Both the position numbers and the translations under genes were made by a program. Shown one piece after another: positions 4,221 to 7,638 of a stretch of DNA of 7,638 nucleotides (its first letter is position 1; each line of letters starts with the position of its first letter). Source of the stretch: Saprospiraceae bacterium (GTDB lineage: Bacteria > Bacteroidota > Bacteroidia > Chitinophagales > Saprospiraceae); the NCBI GenBank assembly GCA_020849825.1, contig JADZFP010000491.1, positions 1 to 7,638 on the forward strand, given 5' to 3'. The notes beneath the pieces are model-generated. The model saw only the letters and a program-made list of their open reading frames with translations, did no database searches and was not told the origin of the DNA.

Positions 4221-6833
4221 TTACCCTTTGGTCACCACAAATTTTTGTCCGCCCCACAATTTGCCGTTTGTTCGGGCAAAAGCCAGGTAGACCCCGGGCG
4301 GGAGTTGGCTGCTGTCGAGCGTTTTGACGGCGTGGATTTGATGGCCCATGGGCGACTGGAATACCGGCCGGCCCGAGAGGTCGAGTACCACAATTTCCGT
4401 TTGCTGGCGCAGGTTCAGGTTTTCCACGTTGATGTGCACTTCGCCGCCGCCCGAAAGGGTGGGGGATACACTCAGCCTGGGGCCCTGGAGGCTGTTCGGA
4501 TCGAAGGTCGACGACTGGTTGTTGTTTTGCAGCGAGTCGATCGGGAACGACAGGATACTCCGGGCGTGGGTGCCGGCGATGAGGGTGTTCTGTTCTTCAT
4601 TGAGCGCCAGGTCGTACACCGGCGCGAAGGGGAAGCCGGCGCCCAGGCGCTCCCAGTGTTGCCCGCCGTCGAGGGTGCCGTAAACGCCGCCGTCGGTGCC
4701 TGCAAAGAGGATGGAGTCCTGGTGCCCGGGCAGCACGACCAGGTCATTGATGGCCAGGTCGGGCAGGTCGCCGGCAATGGGCGTCCAGGTGTTGCCGAGG
4801 TTGTCGGAACGGTGGATACGCGCGGTAAAATCGTTGTCGCGATAGCCGGTTTGGCACACAAAGACCCGGTTGCCGTTGCTGGGCGAACCTTTGACGGACG
4901 ACACATAGCGGTCGGGCAATCCGGCGGAAATATCGGTCCATTGCTGGCTGTTCATGTCGCCACGCCACACTTTACCGTCGTTGGTGCCCACATAAAGCAG
5001 GTTTTGAAAAACCGGACTTTCATCCAGCGTGCTGATCGTGTGGAAGCGGTTGGGGATGCCCTCGGTCAGGTCGTCGCTCACGGGCGTCCAGATGGGCAGG
5101 TGCCCGAAACCCTGATAGACGCGGAAGGTGCCCGTCCACATGATGTCGGGGTTGTGCGGGCTCATCAGGTAGGGCATGTCCCAGTGCCGGCGGTCGCCGG
5201 GTGCGATTCCTTCGACGGCATCCTGCGGGAAACCGCCGTCGGTTGTGCCTACAATGCCGCCGTTTTGCCATTCGCAGTAAAAAATATTGGGGTCGAAGGG
5301 GTGGAAGACCGGCAGGAAGCCGTCGGCGCCGTAAATGGAGAACCAGTTATCTATACTTTGCGCATTGCCGGCGATGGTGCCATTGTCTTGCGCACCGCCG
5401 TAGTAGTATTCGGGTTGGTGCGGGTTGGCGGCGACGCGATAGAACTGCGTGGTCGGAATATCTTCTCCTTTGTACCAGCCCAGTCCTTCGCCGTCGGTGC
5501 GGTACAAGCCGCCGTCGGTGGCCAGCAGTGCGGTTTGGGCGCTCAGAAAAGCAAGGTCGTGGTGATCGGCGTGGGTTTCGAAGGCGTTGGCGTAGTCCCA
5601 GGTTTGTCCGCCGTCGAGCGAGCGCATGGAAAACACGCCGAGTATCCAGATTTCCTGGGGGTTGAAGGGGTTGATGCGAACTTTGCCAAAATACCAGGCA
5701 AAGCCGCCCTGAAAACCGGGATCGATTCCCGTGCCCGGCAACTGCGTCCAGGTATCGCCGCCGTCGGTCGACTCGTACAGTCCGCCAAACTGGAGGCCGG
5801 CGTCGGCAAAGCAGGCAAATACGTGGTTGCCGTCGGTCGGGTCAATGGCCAGTCCGGGGCGGCTCATGTCGGTTTCCGGCAGTCCGCCGGCGAGCGGGGC
5901 CCATGTTTGTCCGCCGTCGGTGCTGCGCCAGATGCGGGCGTTGGGGCCGGAAACGATACTTTCCGAGTTGTTGCGAATGCGGTCCCAACTGGCAGCAAAC
6001 AGGACCTCCGGATTGTCGGGCGACTGCACCATGTCGATCACGCCCACCGAGTCGGCGATGAACAGGGTTTGTTGCCACGACTGACCGCCATCGGTGCTGC
6101 GGAACACGCCGCGGTGCTGGTCGCGGGCAAAGGGCAGACCCATAGCGCCCACGATCAGGACATTGGGGTTGTCGGGGTGGACGATTATTTTTGTAATAAT
6201 GCGTGTATTTTCCAGGCCGATCGATTGCCAGTTTTGTCCGCCGTCGGCGCTTTTCCAGAGGCCGTCGCCGATAAAGGGATAGCCGCTGATGTTGGGGTCG
6301 CCTTTGCCCAGGTAGACGAGCTCGGGGTTTTGCGGGTCGAGTTCGATATCGCCGACGGAGAGAAAAACCTGATCGTCGATCAGGGGCGACCAGGTTTGGC
6401 CGCCGTTGGTGGTTTTCCAGGCGCCGCCGCCGGAGTACCCCAGATAAATGATGTTGGGATTGGCGGGGTGTACTTTGATGCAGTTGATCCGTGCGCCGAT
6501 GTTGCCGGGGCCTTCGAGCGTCCAGGCGGTGTTGAAACCGGGGAGGCCGCTGCGTTGCCAGGCGCCGTTTTTAGCCGAATACATTGCCCGTGTGTATGCG
6601 TTCAAATCCGGCCGGTAAAGCGGATAGTCGCGCATGGCATAGAACCATTCGTACGGACGGAGGCCCGAGCTGTCCTTTTTTTCCAGTTCCGGGGCCGGCA
6701 TGGTGTTGTTGTTGTCCGGCTGAGGCTTTTGCATGCTTTTTAATAAAAAAACAAAAAAAGCCAGCACGACGACGGCCAGCAGGATGATGTTGCGAATGGG
6801 GAATGCTTGGGGGGTGCGGCGTTCGAAAGTCAT
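4221..6833 (-). CDS. Asp-box (sortilin/BNR-like) beta-propeller protein with T9SS sorting domain
   Basis: This is an 870-residue surface or secreted protein. A hydrophobic segment at 15-31 follows a basic N-terminus (signal peptide or anchor), then an Asn/Pro/Glu-rich linker. From about 100 to 765 the protein is made of beta-propeller blades with Asp-box motifs (S/T-x-D-x-G-x-x-W): TTNGGQTW (141-148), SADGGQNW (195-202), STDGGQSW (246-253), STDGGQTW (304-311), STDGGDTW (355-362), SLDGGQTW (405-412), SDNLGNTW (676-683) and TLDGGQHW (720-727), plus degenerate ones near 446 and 530. The recurrent HPxNPN and DPxNPE turns are typical of sortilin (VPS10)-like propellers. The C-terminus (about 786-870) is a T9SS type A sorting domain: VLDLSGRPVF (816-825), LPPGVYLAF (844-852), then a KFVVTKG end. 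T9SS cargo crosses the outer membrane and the domain is removed or used for attachment. No glycosidase catalytic residues can be assigned, and the ligand is unknown. The gene diverges from another secreted-protein gene. Confidence 0.9.
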   Translation of the reverse strand: MTFERRTPQAFPIRNIILLAVVVLAFFVFLLKSMQKPQPDNNNTMPAPELEKKDSSGLRPYEWFYAMRDYPLYRPDLNAYTRAMYSAKNGAWQRSGLPGFNTAWTLEGPGNIGARINCIKVHPANPNIIYLGYSGGGAWKTTNGGQTWSPLIDDQVFLSVGDIELDPQNPELVYLGKGDPNISGYPFIGDGLWKSADGGQNWQSIGLENTRIITKIIVHPDNPNVLIVGAMGLPFARDQHRGVFRSTDGGQSWQQTLFIADSVGVIDMVQSPDNPEVLFAASWDRIRNNSESIVSGPNARIWRSTDGGQTWAPLAGGLPETDMSRPGLAIDPTDGNHVFACFADAGLQFGGLYESTDGGDTWTQLPGTGIDPGFQGGFAWYFGKVRINPFNPQEIWILGVFSMRSLDGGQTWDYANAFETHADHHDLAFLSAQTALLATDGGLYRTDGEGLGWYKGEDIPTTQFYRVAANPHQPEYYYGGAQDNGTIAGNAQSIDNWFSIYGADGFLPVFHPFDPNIFYCEWQNGGIVGTTDGGFPQDAVEGIAPGDRRHWDMPYLMSPHNPDIMWTGTFRVYQGFGHLPIWTPVSDDLTEGIPNRFHTISTLDESPVFQNLLYVGTNDGKVWRGDMNSQQWTDISAGLPDRYVSSVKGSPSNGNRVFVCQTGYRDNDFTARIHRSDNLGNTWTPIAGDLPDLAINDLVVLPGHQDSILFAGTDGGVYGTLDGGQHWERLGAGFPFAPVYDLALNEEQNTLIAGTHARSILSFPIDSLQNNNQSSTFDPNSLQGPRLSVSPTLSGGGEVHINVENLNLRQQTEIVVLDLSGRPVFQSPMGHQIHAVKTLDSSQLPPGVYLAFARTNGKLWGGQKFVVTKG

Positions 6834-7066
6834 GGATAAAGTTGGCGGTATGTGACGAACAGATTTCGACGGCTAAAATAGGAGCATTCACCCGATGCCG
6901 GGGCAAGGAATTGCAGGAAAGCCTTTTTTGGCAAATACGCCGGCTCATTCGGAAACCTGATTTATAAGGTAAATTATACCGTTGGCTCAATCTTATCTTG
7001 TGGTTTAAACAATGCCTTGCTTATTTGTTTTCAGACTTTTATTTCATCACCAGTTAATCTTTTCAC

Positions 7067-7638
7067 ATGACCAAATCATTCATTACCTGTCTTTTGCTAT
7101 TGGCTATGGGTCTCCGCCTCGATGCCCAGGCTTGCAGCACACCCAATGCCCAACTCGATATTCAGGGCAACAACATCAAAGCCCGCCTGCTGAACGGCGG
7201 CGACCTGTTCTGGGATCTGAACGACGGCCAGTTTATCCCCAACCCGACGCCGGGCGGCAATGATCCGACCACGATTTATTCAGCCGGTCTGTGGATCGGC
7301 GGGGTCGATCCAGGTTACAACCTGAAAATTTCGGCGGCGCACTATCGCTTCAACAACAAAACCGACTTCTGGCCCGGTCCGCTCGATCCGGCCACGGGTA
7401 CTTCCGAGGCAAACACTTGCGCCAACTGGGATCGTATATTTAAAGTAAAAGGCGCTGATGTGACGGCCTTTCTGGCGGCTTTGCCTTCTTTACAGGGCGA
7501 TCCGGCTGCTGCGATTGCACAGTTTCCTTCTATCATGGGCTGGCCTGGCGAAGGCAATGCCTATTTCTCCCAGGTCTGGGGCTTCGACCTGCCTTTCACG
7601 GCCCAGTCGCTGGCGGGTTTTTACGACTTCAATTCTAA
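7067..7638 (+). CDS. Secreted protein, probable T9SS cargo (N-terminal part, cut by window end)
   Basis: An open frame from the ATG at 7067 runs to the right edge: 190 codons plus two bases. Residues 1-22 form a Sec signal peptide (basic start, then CLLLLAMGL, with likely cleavage after AQA). The mature part has motifs common in large Bacteroidota surface proteins that end in T9SS sorting domains: LLNGGDLFWDLNDGQF (41-56), YSAGLWIGGVDPGYNLKISA (71-90), TDFWPGPLDPATG (99-111) and TCANWDRIFKV (117-127). The sorting domain would lie beyond the window, so T9SS export is inference. The function is unknown; adhesin-like or structural roles are possible. No exact TAnnTTTG element was found in the 233-bp gap upstream (6834-7066), which it shares with the divergent Asp-box protein gene. 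Confidence 0.8.
   Translation, partial: MTKSFITCLLLLAMGLRLDAQACSTPNAQLDIQGNNIKARLLNGGDLFWDLNDGQFIPNPTPGGNDPTTIYSAGLWIGGVDPGYNLKISAAHYRFNNKTDFWPGPLDPATGTSEANTCANWDRIFKVKGADVTAFLAALPSLQGDPAAAIAQFPSIMGWPGEGNAYFSQVWGFDLPFTAQSLAGFYDFNS

Noticed and set aside
4245..6743. An 832-codon + strand open frame antisense to the Asp-box protein gene
   Set aside because: Its first codon positions lie opposite the third positions of the real gene. With GC-rich third positions few stops arise, so a long antisense frame is expected. The translation shows no domain, and the - strand frame has clear Asp-boxes and a sorting domain.
6873..6880. CTAAAATA (TATTTTAG on the - strand) as a -7 element for the Asp-box protein gene
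   Set aside because: It matches the consensus TAnnTTTG at only five of the six fixed bases and has poor -33 spacing, so it is not strong enough to annotate.

Overview
The window looks like chromosomal DNA from a GC-rich member of the Bacteroidota, probably near the Saprospiraceae or Chitinophagales. Three things point there. An 870-residue Asp-box protein ends in a type IX secretion (T9SS) sorting domain, and a secreted protein of a T9SS-associated style starts at the right edge. Four genes have a Bacteroidota -7 promoter element (TAnnTTTG) just upstream, and no Shine-Dalgarno sequences are evident. Assignment below phylum level is inference.

Layout, left to right: (1) the 3' end of an unidentified + strand gene (2-79). 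(2) A - strand lipoprotein with one rhodanese domain (84-617), convergent with gene 1. (3) A 309-bp divergent control region (618-926) with two promoter elements and a cluster of GATCGCAAA half-sites forming dyads. (4) A + strand trans-sulfuration PLP enzyme (927-2075). (5) A - strand membrane-fusion/periplasmic adaptor protein (2093-3175), convergent with gene 4 and with no efflux permease beside it. (6) A 433-bp divergent intergenic region (3176-3608) filled mostly by REP-like palindromic repeats: four near-identical 48-bp tandem units, related modules on both sides and an inverted copy. (7) A + strand protein resembling phosphoribosylanthranilate isomerase (TrpF) but without the catalytic residues (3609-4208). 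(8) A - strand 870-residue Asp-box beta-propeller protein with a T9SS sorting domain (4221-6833). (9) A 233-bp divergent gap (6834-7066) with no promoter that I can defend. (10) A + strand secreted protein cut by the window end (7067-7638).

The genes do not form one operon. Every neighbouring pair is convergent or divergent, so each is probably its own transcription unit. The closest functional link is the divergent rhodanese/trans-sulfuration pair, since both handle sulfur compounds and they share a control region with dyad symmetry. The two cell-surface proteins at the right end also form a divergent pair. I see no RNA gene, CRISPR array, transposase gene or phage gene. The least ordinary elements are the palindromic repeat array, the TrpF-like pseudoenzyme and the dyad cluster upstream of the trans-sulfuration gene.
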